Assembly (NCBI GenBank): GCA_902786615.1
Contig: CADADE010000027.1
Coordinates: forward strand, 1-64,000
From: Oscillospiraceae bacterium
GTDB lineage: Bacteria; Bacillota_A; Clostridia; Oscillospirales; Oscillospiraceae
DNA: 64,000 nucleotides
Direction of reading: 5' to 3'
Under the pieces are notes generated by a model. The model was not told the DNA's origin. It ran no database searches and saw only the letters and a program-made list of their open reading frames with translations. This document shows positions 56,968-64,000 of this stretch, one piece after another. The translations under genes and the position numbers were made by a program. How positions within the stretch are numbered: the stretch's first letter is position 1; every line of letters starts with the position of its first letter.

Positions 56968-57501
56968 TCAGGCTGCCTCCTTTTTCTTGTTTTCAAGATA
57001 GAGTGCTTCGATGTGCTGGAAAACCTGCTCCAACTCGAAGATAATCATACCGGCGCCCGCCACGGGGATCGGCAGGTACTGCCAGAACTTGCTCAGGGGA
57101 AGAGACGCGTACTTGCCGCGAAGGCTCAGCGGGGAGTTGCAGAACTTGACGCCGTAGTAGACCAGCACGACGCCGAGGACCATCACCGCGATGTCCGCCA
57201 GGATATCGGACACGAGCAGCGTCTTTTTCGGCAGATAGGAGTCAAAGGCGGTCATGCGGATGTGTGCGCCGCGGCGGATGGCGAGGGTGGCGGAGAGAAC
57301 CGCCATATAAACCATCAGCGTCAGCACGATCTCCTCACTCCAGTGGGGATCGCTGATGAACGGGATATAACGCCCGGCAACCGCCCATGCGGTAATGACG
57401 ATATCGCCGATGAGCAGCAGCTTGCAAATGAACATCAGGACCTTGTAGGTCCAGTCGTACACCGGCTTGATCTTCTCAAGGGTGCGGAAAAGTGCAGGCA
57501 T
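56968..57501 (-). CDS. TRAP transporter small permease (DctQ family)
   Basis: A 177-residue four-helix membrane protein. It has FICKLLLIGDIVITAWAVAGRY, HWSEEIVLTLMVYMAVLSATLAIRRGAHIRM and the C-terminal YLPIPVAGAGMIIFELEQVF, typical of DctQ. The ATG at 57501 is chosen since AAAGGGG is about eight bases before it; an in-frame TTG lies two codons earlier. Confidence 0.94.
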   Translation of the reverse strand: MPALFRTLEKIKPVYDWTYKVLMFICKLLLIGDIVITAWAVAGRYIPFISDPHWSEEIVLTLMVYMAVLSATLAIRRGAHIRMTAFDSYLPKKTLLVSDILADIAVMVLGVVLVYYGVKFCNSPLSLRGKYASLPLSKFWQYLPIPVAGAGMIIFELEQVFQHIEALYLENKKKEAA

Positions 57502-57558
57502 TGACAAGCCCCTTTCTTTACGTTCCTGCGGAAACGTTGATGTTGCTTTTCAGCAAGA

Positions 57559-57593
57559 GAAAAAAGGGGCGCAGGGGACTTCCCCTGCGCCCC
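57559..57593 (-). terminator. Terminator between the TRAP binding protein and permease genes
   Basis: A 12-base perfect stem, GGGGCGCAGGGG with its inverse (57566-57593), followed on the minus strand by TTTTTT. Partial termination here would give more binding protein than permease. Confidence 0.88.
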
Positions 57594-57615
57594 TCAGGCT
57601 TTTGTAAGGTTTGAA

Positions 57616-58614
57616 TTACTTGCCCATGTCGACGAGCTGCTGGTACAGGTCGGCCAGCTTCTCGGTGTTGGCCTTGATGGTGGGCTGGCAAGCCTCAATC
57701 CAGGGGCCCTTGTCTTCCACGGGGATGACGGTGGCGCCGTCTTCCTTGAGCTGGTCGAAGGTCTTCTGCTCGATCTCGGCGACCTTCTCACGGCAGGTCT
57801 GGGAAGCAGCCTTGGCAGCCTCCATGACCCAGCCCTGCTGCTCCTCGTTCAGCTTGTTCCAGGCATTGTCGGTGATGACAATCTGCAGCGCGCCGAGGGT
57901 GTGACCGTCGAGAAGGAGGTAGGGCGCGACTTCCTGGAAGGCGTTGGAGCGGTAGTTGGCGGTGGGCTGCTCAGCACCGTCGACAACGCCGGTGTTCAGG
58001 GCGCTGTAGAGCTCGGTGAAGGCAACGGTGGTGGCGGAAGCGCCGAGGTTGGAGACCATGCCGGTCATGACGGGGTCGGAGGAAACGCGGATCTTGAGAC
58101 CCTTCAGGTCCTCAAGGCCCTTGACCTCGTTCTTGAAGAAGAAGTGACGGAAGCCTTCCTCACCGTAGCAGATGCCGCGCAGGGGCAGACCGATCTCCTG
58201 GGGCTCGTTCAGGAATTCCTTGGCGAGATCGCTGTCGGCGAACTTCCAGAAATGCTCCTCATTGACGAAGGTGTAGGGGATGGACAGAAGGCTGGCCTTG
58301 TCGCAGCCGTACTGGGTCAGCGCGAAAGCGGAGATACGGCTGAGGTCGCAGATGTTGCCGCCGCCGAGCAGGTTGTCGAGGATCTGGTCCTCGGAACCGA
58401 GAACGCCGCTGGCCTGGATGTCAACCAGAACGGTGCCGCCGGACAGCTCTTCAAGCTTTGCCTTGAAGGACTTGGCCATTTCGCCGACGGTGGTGCCGTC
58501 GAGGGGGTTGACTTCCGCGTAGGTGAGGGTGATGGGCTCATCGGCGGAAGCGGAGACAGCGCACAGCGCAAAAATCATGCACAGTGCCATGGTGAGTGCC
58601 AGAAACTTTTTCAT
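57616..58614 (-). CDS. TRAP transporter substrate-binding protein (DctP family)
   Basis: A 332-residue exported binder: signal peptide MKKFLALTMALCMIFALCAVSASA, then the DctP fold with LTYAEVNPLDGT, VDIQASGVLGSEDQILDNLLGG, LKGLKIRVSSDPV, and GVVDGAEQPTANYRSNAFQEVAPYLLLDGH. The arginine in KIRVS is the carboxylate-binding residue of the family. GGAGG precedes the start. First gene of the TRAP operon. The substrate is a carboxylate, possibly a uronate given the downstream cupin. Confidence 0.95.
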   Translation of the reverse strand: MKKFLALTMALCMIFALCAVSASADEPITLTYAEVNPLDGTTVGEMAKSFKAKLEELSGGTVLVDIQASGVLGSEDQILDNLLGGGNICDLSRISAFALTQYGCDKASLLSIPYTFVNEEHFWKFADSDLAKEFLNEPQEIGLPLRGICYGEEGFRHFFFKNEVKGLEDLKGLKIRVSSDPVMTGMVSNLGASATTVAFTELYSALNTGVVDGAEQPTANYRSNAFQEVAPYLLLDGHTLGALQIVITDNAWNKLNEEQQGWVMEAAKAASQTCREKVAEIEQKTFDQLKEDGATVIPVEDKGPWIEACQPTIKANTEKLADLYQQLVDMGK

Positions 58615-58720
58615 CTTTGTTCCTCCATTATAAAATTTTTCCGCAGTCCTTTTTTGTGCGCCAGGTAAAAGTGGGCTGAAAGTCTTTCTTTTCCTGTACA
58701 CAAACGAACTTCTGTGCTAT

Positions 58721-58749
58721 ATTATAACAGCTGGTTCAAAAATTGTCCA
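58721..58749 (-). promoter_or_regulatory. Promoter of the TRAP operon
   Basis: On the minus strand TGGACA (58744-58749) and TATAAT (58721-58726) are 17 bases apart. Confidence 0.78.
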
Positions 58750-58844
58750 CAAATTATATGGAATTTTTGGAGTATTTTCATGCAGAAAACAGAGCGTCCA
58801 AAAAGTGGGGCTCTGTCACTTCCCGGAAGATCGGAGAGGATAAA

Positions 58845-59375
58845 ATGGCTGATAATTTGAAGAATCCGTCACTTTCCATCCCATGCAATATAGACAAACG
58901 GACATTCTCCCGCTTTGCCGTATATGATTCTCTCGTGCGCAAAAAGGGCTGGCGCAGTCCGGCGCTTTTCGCACTGATCATGTCGGCTTTTGCCGCCATC
59001 TGCTTCGCCGGACGCGCGACGCACGCGCAGGCGACGCTGCTCGGCGGGGTGCTGCTGGGCGTGGGGCTTCTGCTGCCGCTGTGCTGGTTCGGCATGTTCT
59101 TCGCCTCGGTAAACCGGCAGGCGAAGCGCAGCGGCCTGTCCCCGGACAGGACGCAGTATGTGGTGACACTCTCCCCGGACAAGATCCACGTCACCAAGGG
59201 GAAGGAGGCCGCGGACTTTGCTTGGGACGCGGTGCATCTCGTGTATCGGGACAAGGGCTGCGTCTACCTCTATGTGAGTCCGACCCGCGCGTTTCTCCTG
59301 CCGGACGGCGAAAAGACGGAAAAGGCGTGGGAACTTCTCACGGCTCGCGTCGCGCCGGAGAAGGTCAAAACATAA
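58845..59375 (+). CDS. YcxB-like membrane protein
   Basis: A 176-residue protein with two adjacent hydrophobic helices (SPALFALIMSAFAAICFAG and LLGGVLLGVGLLLPLCWFGMFFA) and a C-terminal soluble domain: YVVTLSPDKIHVTKGKEAADFAWDAVHLVYRDKGCVYLYVSPTRAFLLP. This matches the YcxB-like family of unknown function. I start it at 58845 with GGAGAGGA upstream; the frame is open for 34 codons more, over the TRAP promoter. No operon partner. Confidence 0.78.
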   Translation: MADNLKNPSLSIPCNIDKRTFSRFAVYDSLVRKKGWRSPALFALIMSAFAAICFAGRATHAQATLLGGVLLGVGLLLPLCWFGMFFASVNRQAKRSGLSPDRTQYVVTLSPDKIHVTKGKEAADFAWDAVHLVYRDKGCVYLYVSPTRAFLLPDGEKTEKAWELLTARVAPEKVKT

Positions 59376-59470
59376 CAGGTGTAACAAGAAAGGGAGTTTA
59401 GAAAAAGGATGCTATTCCCCCTTTTTCTTTCAGGAATCGTCTTTCCCGTTCTTTTTTAACACTGTCATTC

Positions 59471-59699
59471 GGCATATGCCATGACGCAGCCTGCTCATTG
59501 CGCCCCCCATTCTTTCTTTTTGGCTCTTGCCCAAAAAGAAAGAATGCGCCGCGCCCGGTGTAAGAAAGAAAAAGGCCGCTGAGACGCGATCAATGCTTTC
59601 GCGTTTCAGGGCCTTTTCTCTCGCGGCAAGTACGTTTTCGCTGATCGGGTCGCAGGGACGATACGCCCTCGCGCAGCCGTCCGCGCTCGCGCTGCCTGT
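59471..59699. repeat. Family-2 dispersed repeat, copy 2
   Basis: The inverse of copy 1 (50503-50805), shorter by about 75 bases. It includes the palindrome TTCTTTCTTTTTGGCTCTTG with its inverse arm, a GGCCGCTGAGACGCG/CGCGTTTCAGGGCC hairpin, and CTCGCGCAGCCGTCCGCGCT. Confidence 0.75.
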
Positions 59700-59733
59700 T
59701 TCGTTGTCGAAGATTTACCGCAAGGTAATAGAA

Positions 59734-59772
59734 AAGGGATGCAGCACTTTTTCCTGTTTTGCTGCATCCCTT
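59734..59772 (-). terminator. Intrinsic terminator of the dgt-dnaG-rpoD cluster
   Basis: AAGGGATGCAGC (59734-59745) pairs with GCTGCATCCCTT (59761-59772); TTTTCTATT follows on the minus strand. Confidence 0.82.
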
Positions 59773-59795
59773 CTCTATTCTTTTTTATTCCTTGT

Positions 59796-61052
59796 TTAAT
59801 TCAGAAAATCTCTCAGCTTCTTGGAGCGGCTGGGGTGACGCAGCTTGCGCAGGGCCTTGGCCTCGATCTGGCGGATGCGCTCACGGGTGACGTTGAACTC
59901 CTTGCCGACCTCCTCGAGGGTGCGGGTGCGGCCGTCCACGATGCCGAAGCGCAGCTCCAGCACCTTCTTCTCGCGCGGGGCAAGGGTGTCCAGCACCTCC
60001 TCCAGCTGCTCGCGCAGGAGGGAGAAGGAGGCGGCCTCCGAGGGCTCGGACGCATCCTCGTCGGGGATGAAGTCGCCGAGGTGGGAGTCCTCCTCCTCGC
60101 CGATGGGGGTTTCGAGGCTGACGGGCTCCTGGGCGATTTTGAGGATGTCGCGCACCTTGTCCACGGGCATGTCCATCTCCTTGGCGATCTCCTCGGCGGA
60201 GGGATCGTGGCCCAGCTCCTGCAGGAGCTGACGGGAAACGCGGATGGTCTTGTTGATGGTCTCGACCATGTGCACGGGGATGCGGATGGTGCGGGCCTGG
60301 TCGGCAATGGCGCGGGTGATGGCCTGACGGATCCACCAGGTGGCATAGGTGGAGAACTTGTAGCCCTTGGTGTAGTCAAACTTTTCGACCGCCTTGATGA
60401 GGCCGAGGTTCCCCTCCTGAATGAGGTCCAGGAAGAGCATGCCGCGGCCTACATAGCGCTTGGCGATGGAGACCACAAGACGCAGGTTTGCCTCGGTCAT
60501 GCGGTGCTTGGCGTTCTCGTCGCCGAGGGACATCTGCTTGGCAAGCTCGACCTCCTCCTCGGGGGTGAGCAGAGGCACCTTGCCGATCTCCTTAAGGTAC
60601 ATGCGCACGGGATCGTCCGTGGAGAAGCTGTCCATCAAAGCGTCGGTATCGGCGAGGTCGGAGCTTGTGACCTCCTCGATATTGGCCAGATCCTCCGCCT
60701 CGGGCATGGCGTCGTCCAGGGGCGGGAGCAGATCGTCCGCGCCGACGTCGATGTCGATGCCCGCCTTTTCCAGCGTTTCGTAGAATTTATCCACGGCCTC
60801 GCCGTCCAGGTTCAGCTCCTCCAGCAGCTCAAGCTCCTTGGTGCTGAGCTTGCCGGCCTTCTTGCCCTTTTCAAAAAGCTCGTTCAGGCGCTCCTCCGGG
60901 GTCTTGCCGCTCTCCTGGGGGTCTGTCTTTTTGGCGGCTCTCCGCTTGGCCTTGGGCGGCTCGGGGATCAGCTCGGTCTCCCCCGCTGCGTTCAGCAGCT
61001 CGTCCGCCATTTTGCTCAGTTCCTGTTCGGTGTAGATATTGTCTTCTGCCAT
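59796..61052 (-). CDS. rpoD: RNA polymerase primary sigma factor (SigA)
   Basis: A 418-residue housekeeping sigma factor. Region 1.2 is [23 protein letters not shown]; region 2 has [27 protein letters not shown] and the -10 recognition segment [19 protein letters not shown]; region 3 follows with [12 protein letters not shown]; region 4.2 ends [30 protein letters not shown]. The N-terminal 130 residues are acidic with a Lys-rich patch, as in Gram-positive SigA. Its start is 3 bases past the dnaG stop. The TTGACA/TATAAT promoters found in this window suit it. Confidence 0.97.
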   Translation of the reverse strand: MAEDNIYTEQELSKMADELLNAAGETELIPEPPKAKRRAAKKTDPQESGKTPEERLNELFEKGKKAGKLSTKELELLEELNLDGEAVDKFYETLEKAGIDIDVGADDLLPPLDDAMPEAEDLANIEEVTSSDLADTDALMDSFSTDDPVRMYLKEIGKVPLLTPEEEVELAKQMSLGDENAKHRMTEANLRLVVSIAKRYVGRGMLFLDLIQEGNLGLIKAVEKFDYTKGYKFSTYATWWIRQAITRAIADQARTIRIPVHMVETINKTIRVSRQLLQELGHDPSAEEIAKEMDMPVDKVRDILKIAQEPVSLETPIGEEEDSHLGDFIPDEDASEPSEAASFSLLREQLEEVLDTLAPREKKVLELRFGIVDGRTRTLEEVGKEFNVTRERIRQIEAKALRKLRHPSRSKKLRDFLN

Positions 61053-61055
61053 GTC

Positions 61056-62752
61056 TTATCCCTCGTATCCTTTTTTCTTTTTGAGTTGATCGCGCAGCGC
61101 CATGAGATCGGTGCCGCCGTCACGGAGCTGCTTGCGTTCTTCTATCTTGGCTATGTAATCGGAGATGCTCTGCCTGCTTCGGCTGAGCACTTCCGGTTTT
61201 TGCAGGATGGCGACGAGAAGCCCCAGCTCGTCCCCGCTGAGCTCTCCCGCCAGGTGGTCGGTGCTGACATGCTGCCCGGTCTCGATCCGTTTTCGCAGGA
61301 CGCCGTAGATGCGCCCAAGGCCCGGGGCCGAAAAGTCCTCCGGCGGAGGAAGCCCCGGCGTCGTGATGAGCGCGGGCTCGAGATACAAAAGCCGGATCAG
61401 CCCCTCCTCCGCCGCGGCGGAGGCCGGATCGTCATAGCGCAGCTCCCGCGCGGTGGGCTGCATGAGCTTTTCCGGCTGGGTCTGCTGCTTCTGCACCTCG
61501 CGATAGGCGCTGTTGACCACGCGCCTGCGGCGGCGCTCGACGTCGTTTACGATCACGTCCGACGGAAGTCCCAGCTCCCGCGCGAGATCCATCGCGTAGA
61601 CCTGCCGCCTGACCTCGTCCGGCAGGTGGGCCAGAAGATCCACCGCCTCGCGCAGGTAATCGGACTTCTGCTCGGTGACGCTCAGATCGTATTTCTCCCG
61701 GATGGCGCGCAGGCGGTAGTCCATCTGGTTCTCCGAGCCCTCCAGCAGCTTGCGGAAGGCCTCGGGCCCCTTGGTTTTGATAAACTCGTCCGGGTCCTTC
61801 GCCCCCTGCATGCGCAGCACGCGCACCTTGATATCCAGCTTTTCCAGAATGCCGATGGCGCGCTGGGAGGCCTTGAGCCCCGCGCCGTCGTTATCATAGG
61901 CGATGATGACCTCATTGGTATAGCGCGAGATAAGCCGCGCCTGCTCCGCCGTGAGCGAGGTGCCGAGCGAGGCCACCGCCGAATCGAAGCCCGCCTGATG
62001 CAGGCTCACCACGTCTATATTGCCCTCTGACAAAATGATATATCCGCTTTTCGATTTTTTAGCCAGATTCAGGGCAAAAAGGTTCCGGCTTTTGTTGAAG
62101 GTCAGGGTTTCGGGGCTGTTGAGGTACTTTGGCTCCCCGTCGCCGAGGATGCGGCCGGAAAAGCCGATGACGTTCCCGCGCACGTCGATGACCGGGAACA
62201 TGAGGCGGTTTCGGAAAGCGTCGTAAAAGCCGCCATTTCTGCCGCGCTTGACAAGACCCGCGCCAAAGAGCTCGTTATCCGTGAAGCCCTTTTCATGCAT
62301 GGCGTTTCGGAGGCTGTCCCAGGTATCGGGGGCCGCGCCGAGGCCGAAGTTTTTCACCATGGCGGGCGAGATGCCGCGCCGTTTTATGTAGTCCACCGCG
62401 CCCCTGCCCGCCGGGGCGGAGAGCTGGGCATAGAACCAGCGGGCCGCCTCCTTGTTGACGGCGAGCATCCGGGCGCGTTTTCGCCCCTCGGCGCTGTCGG
62501 TCTCCTCAGGCAGCTGCATCCCCGCGCGCTTGGCGAGAAAGGCGATGGCCTCCGGGTAGGAGAGGTTTTCGATCTCCATGATGAAGCTGATGACCCCGCC
62601 GCCCTTGCCGCAGCCGAAGCAGTGGTAGATCTGCTTGTCCGGCGAGACGGAGAAGCCCCGCTGCGCTTGGAAAGGCGCACATAACCTGATACCACGTCCA
62701 CGATGTCCGAGCGGTCCACCAGATCCTGTATGAACTTTTCCGGGATCGCCAT
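61056..62752 (-). CDS. dnaG: DNA primase, reading frame broken in the zinc-binding domain
   Basis: DnaG makes the RNA primers for replication. The start at 62752 reads MAIPEKFIQDLVDRSDIVDVV...YVRLSKRSG and is then out of frame. The remainder (FSVSPDKQIYHCFGCGKGGGVISFIMEIENLSYPEAI onward, read from about 62654) continues normally to 61056, with the Toprim motifs IILSEGNIDVV and IIAYDNDGAG and the helicase-binding C-terminal region. Between the two parts the expected segment of about 16 residues with CPFH, the first zinc ligands (CHC2), is gone. An intact piece of 507 codons begins at the inner ATG 62579. The gene is essential, so either an assembly error or a lesion is present. It lies between dgt and rpoD. 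Confidence 0.9.
62651..62664 (-). other. dnaG: Deletion junction in dnaG
   Basis: On the minus strand AAGCGCAGCGGGGC joins directly to TTCTCCGTCTCGCCGG. Compared with normal DnaG, about 48 bases should separate the glycine of SKRSG from FSVSP and only 2 remain. The net loss of about 46 bases shifts the frame. Confidence 0.75.
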
Positions 62753-62782
62753 GGCGTCACTCCCCTTGTCAGCGCTGAATTC

Positions 62783-62917
62783 AGCTCCCTTTGCGAAAGG
62801 GAGCTGTCACCAGTGCTCACACTGGTGACTGAGGGATCGAACGGTCTGTACAAGCTCCGAATATCGATCCCTCCGGCCTTCGGCCACCTCCCTTTTTCCA
62901 AAGGGAGGTATATGCGT
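62783..62917. repeat. Dispersed palindromic repeat, copy D
   Basis: It separates dgt from dnaG. CTCCCTTTGCGAAAGGGAGCTGTCAC, a CCAGTG/CACTGG arm, CTGAGGGATCGA, GGCCTTCGGCC and CCTCCCTTTTTCCAAAGGGAGG appear in the order of copies A and B. The left terminal repeat is lost, and only ATATGCGT remains on the right. Confidence 0.75.
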
Positions 62918-62922
62918 TTTCA

Positions 62923-63927
62923 TTATTTCACGGTCCACGCGAACGGGATGAACACTTCCCCGAATTTTTCCATGGCGTAGCCGTCGGTCATGCCGGAGAT
63001 ATAGTCCACCGCCGCGCGGCCCTTGCCCTCGCGCTCGGCGATGAGCTGCAGCTCGCGGGGCATTTTTTCGGGAAATTTCACATAATACTCATAGAGCTTT
63101 TCCATCACGCCCTGCACCTTGTTCTCCTCCCCCTTGGCGATGGGGTTGGTGTACACGTCGGAGAACATGTAGCGATGGAAGAAATCGAAAGTCTCCTGCA
63201 TGGGAGGCGACATTTTCAGCACCCCGTCGGCGCTGTTTTCAATGAGATCCGTGATGAGGGAATTGATGCGTTCGCTGTTGCGCTCCCCGCAGTCGCGTCG
63301 GATGCGCTCCGGTACGGCGTAGCTGCGGATGACCCCGGCGCGGATCGCGTCGTCCAGGTCGTGGTTTATGTATGCGATGCGGTCGCACAGACGCACGCAG
63401 GTGGCCTCGCGGGTATCGTCGGGCTTGCCGTAGGTGTGGTTCAGAATGCCGATGCGCGTCTCATAGCAGAGGTTGAGCCCCTGCCCGTCCCGCTCGAGCA
63501 CGTCCACCACGCGCAGGCTCTGCTCATAGTGCTTGAAGCCGCCGGGGTAAATGACGTTCAGCGCCCGCTCCCCCGCGTGGCCGAAGGGCGTGTGGCCGAG
63601 GTCGTGCCCCAGGCCGATGGCCTCCGCGAGATCCTCGTTCAGTCCCAGGGCGCGGGCGACAGTTCTGGCAAGGCGCGTGACCTCCAGCGTGTGGGTCAGG
63701 CGCGTGCGGTAGTGATCCCCCTCCGGGCGCAGGAAAACCTGGGTCTTGTGCTTGAGGCGGCGGAAGGATTTGGAGTGGGTGATGCGGTCAACGTCCCGCT
63801 GGAAGCAGGTGCGGATTTGGCACTCCTCCTCCGGGTGGAGCCGCCCGCGGCTCTCCGCCGCCAGCACCCCATAAGGGCCGACGATCAAACGCTCCAGCTT
63901 TTCTCTCTCTTCTCTCGGACAGGCCAT
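62923..63927 (-). CDS. dgt: Deoxyguanosine triphosphate triphosphohydrolase (dGTPase-like HD protein)
   Basis: A 334-residue HD-domain hydrolase that converts dGTP (or other dNTPs) to nucleoside and tripolyphosphate. Motifs: QRDVDRITHSKSFRRLKHKTQVFLRPEGDHYRTRLTHTLEV with the first metal histidine, then AIGLGHDLGHTPFGHAGE with HD, and CDRIAYINHDLDDAI with the last aspartate. The gene order dgt, dnaG, rpoD is common in Clostridia. The start at 63927 has GGCGGTGGCGG before it. Confidence 0.93.
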   Translation of the reverse strand: MACPREEREKLERLIVGPYGVLAAESRGRLHPEEECQIRTCFQRDVDRITHSKSFRRLKHKTQVFLRPEGDHYRTRLTHTLEVTRLARTVARALGLNEDLAEAIGLGHDLGHTPFGHAGERALNVIYPGGFKHYEQSLRVVDVLERDGQGLNLCYETRIGILNHTYGKPDDTREATCVRLCDRIAYINHDLDDAIRAGVIRSYAVPERIRRDCGERNSERINSLITDLIENSADGVLKMSPPMQETFDFFHRYMFSDVYTNPIAKGEENKVQGVMEKLYEYYVKFPEKMPRELQLIAEREGKGRAAVDYISGMTDGYAMEKFGEVFIPFAWTVK

Positions 63928-63949
63928 GCCGCCACCGCCTTTGAAAACG

Positions 63950-63986
63950 ATAAGAGTAAAGGAATTTTTCCTTCCCTTACTCTTAT
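63950..63986. repeat. Inverted repeat upstream of dgt
   Basis: ATAAGAGTAAAGGAA (63950-63964) and TTCCCTTACTCTTAT (63972-63986) pair with one mismatch. It is A/T-rich with Ts in the loop; it could be the terminator of a gene beyond the right edge or a leader hairpin of dgt. Confidence 0.5.
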
Positions 63987-64000
63987 ACGACGCAAATTCT

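Larger units (their letters stand above)
59376..59795. other. Repeat-filled intergenic region ahead of rpoD
   Basis: No gene is supported in these 420 bases. They hold an A-rich stretch, family-2 repeat copy 2 (59471-59699) and the rpoD terminator (59734-59772). Confidence 0.65.

Noticed and set aside
59739..62030. 763-codon plus-strand open frame opposite rpoD and dnaG
   Set aside because: Shadow of two universally conserved genes; leucine- and glycine-rich with no recognisable motif, and it runs over the rpoD terminator.

Overview
The window looks like chromosomal DNA from a GC-rich, anaerobic, spore-forming member of the Clostridia, most likely Oscillospiraceae. The evidence is a sporulation regulator (SpoIIID), a class III Firmicutes-type fructose-1,6-bisphosphatase, the dgt-dnaG-rpoD order, the anaerobic (cobalt-early, Cbi-type) cobalamin pathway, GTG and TTG starts behind strong Shine-Dalgarno sites, and dispersed palindromic intergenic repeats. 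The species call is inference; the gene families are seen directly. No rRNA, tRNA, CRISPR array, transposase or phage gene was recognised.

Layout. 1-6168 (minus): the N-terminal part of an ABC solute-binding protein, three small paralogous membrane-anchored proteins with low-complexity tails, a clostripain-family (C11) protease and aldose 1-epimerase. 6534-9832 (plus): a PfkB-type sugar kinase and a PAS/degenerate GGDEF/EAL protein expected to hydrolyse cyclic-di-GMP. 10251-14344 (minus): a secreted protein of unknown function and an 870-residue iron-sulfur flavoprotein. 14488-33949 (minus): a 22-gene cobalamin operon starting at a sigma-A promoter, a cobalamin riboswitch and an intrinsic terminator at 33968-34213. 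Its distal end carries a signal-peptide-bearing CbiK chelatase, a secreted two-domain beta protein and a FecBCD/BtuFCD-type ABC transporter. 34307-37817 (plus): fbp and a glycosyltransferase. 37869-38129: spoIIID. 38688-42712: malic enzyme and fumarase, divergent from a dicarboxylate/amino acid symporter. 42773-46093: secreted CYTH-like and HAD-like proteins and a radical SAM protein. 46245-50293: an Xre regulator with its membrane partner, pfkA and a GH36 alpha-galactosidase. 50855-53440: cysK, iscU and a cysteine desulfurase. 53792-58614: rpmE, a MalY/PatB-type C-S lyase, and a TRAP transporter with a KdgF-like cupin. 58845-63927: a YcxB-like protein and the rpoD, dnaG, dgt cluster.

How the genes fit together. 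The cobalamin operon encodes most corrin-ring steps (CbiF, CbiET, CbiA, CbiP, CbiC, CbiD, CbiG, CbiH, CbiJ) and nucleotide-loop assembly (CobT, CobU, CobS, CobC, CbiB, CobD), with most neighbours overlapping by 4 bases. CbiL, the uroporphyrinogen methyltransferase and the corrinoid adenosyltransferase are not in the window. The only chelatase here has a signal peptide and is translationally linked to an uptake transporter, which suggests an extracytoplasmic tetrapyrrole/metal module. It is the most interesting system in the window.

Other points: dnaG is broken by an apparent deletion of about 46 bases inside its zinc-finger region. Two families of dispersed repeats are present, one with terminal inverted repeats, the other as an inverted pair 8.7 kb apart. 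Many long open frames opposite GC-rich genes were judged to be shadows.
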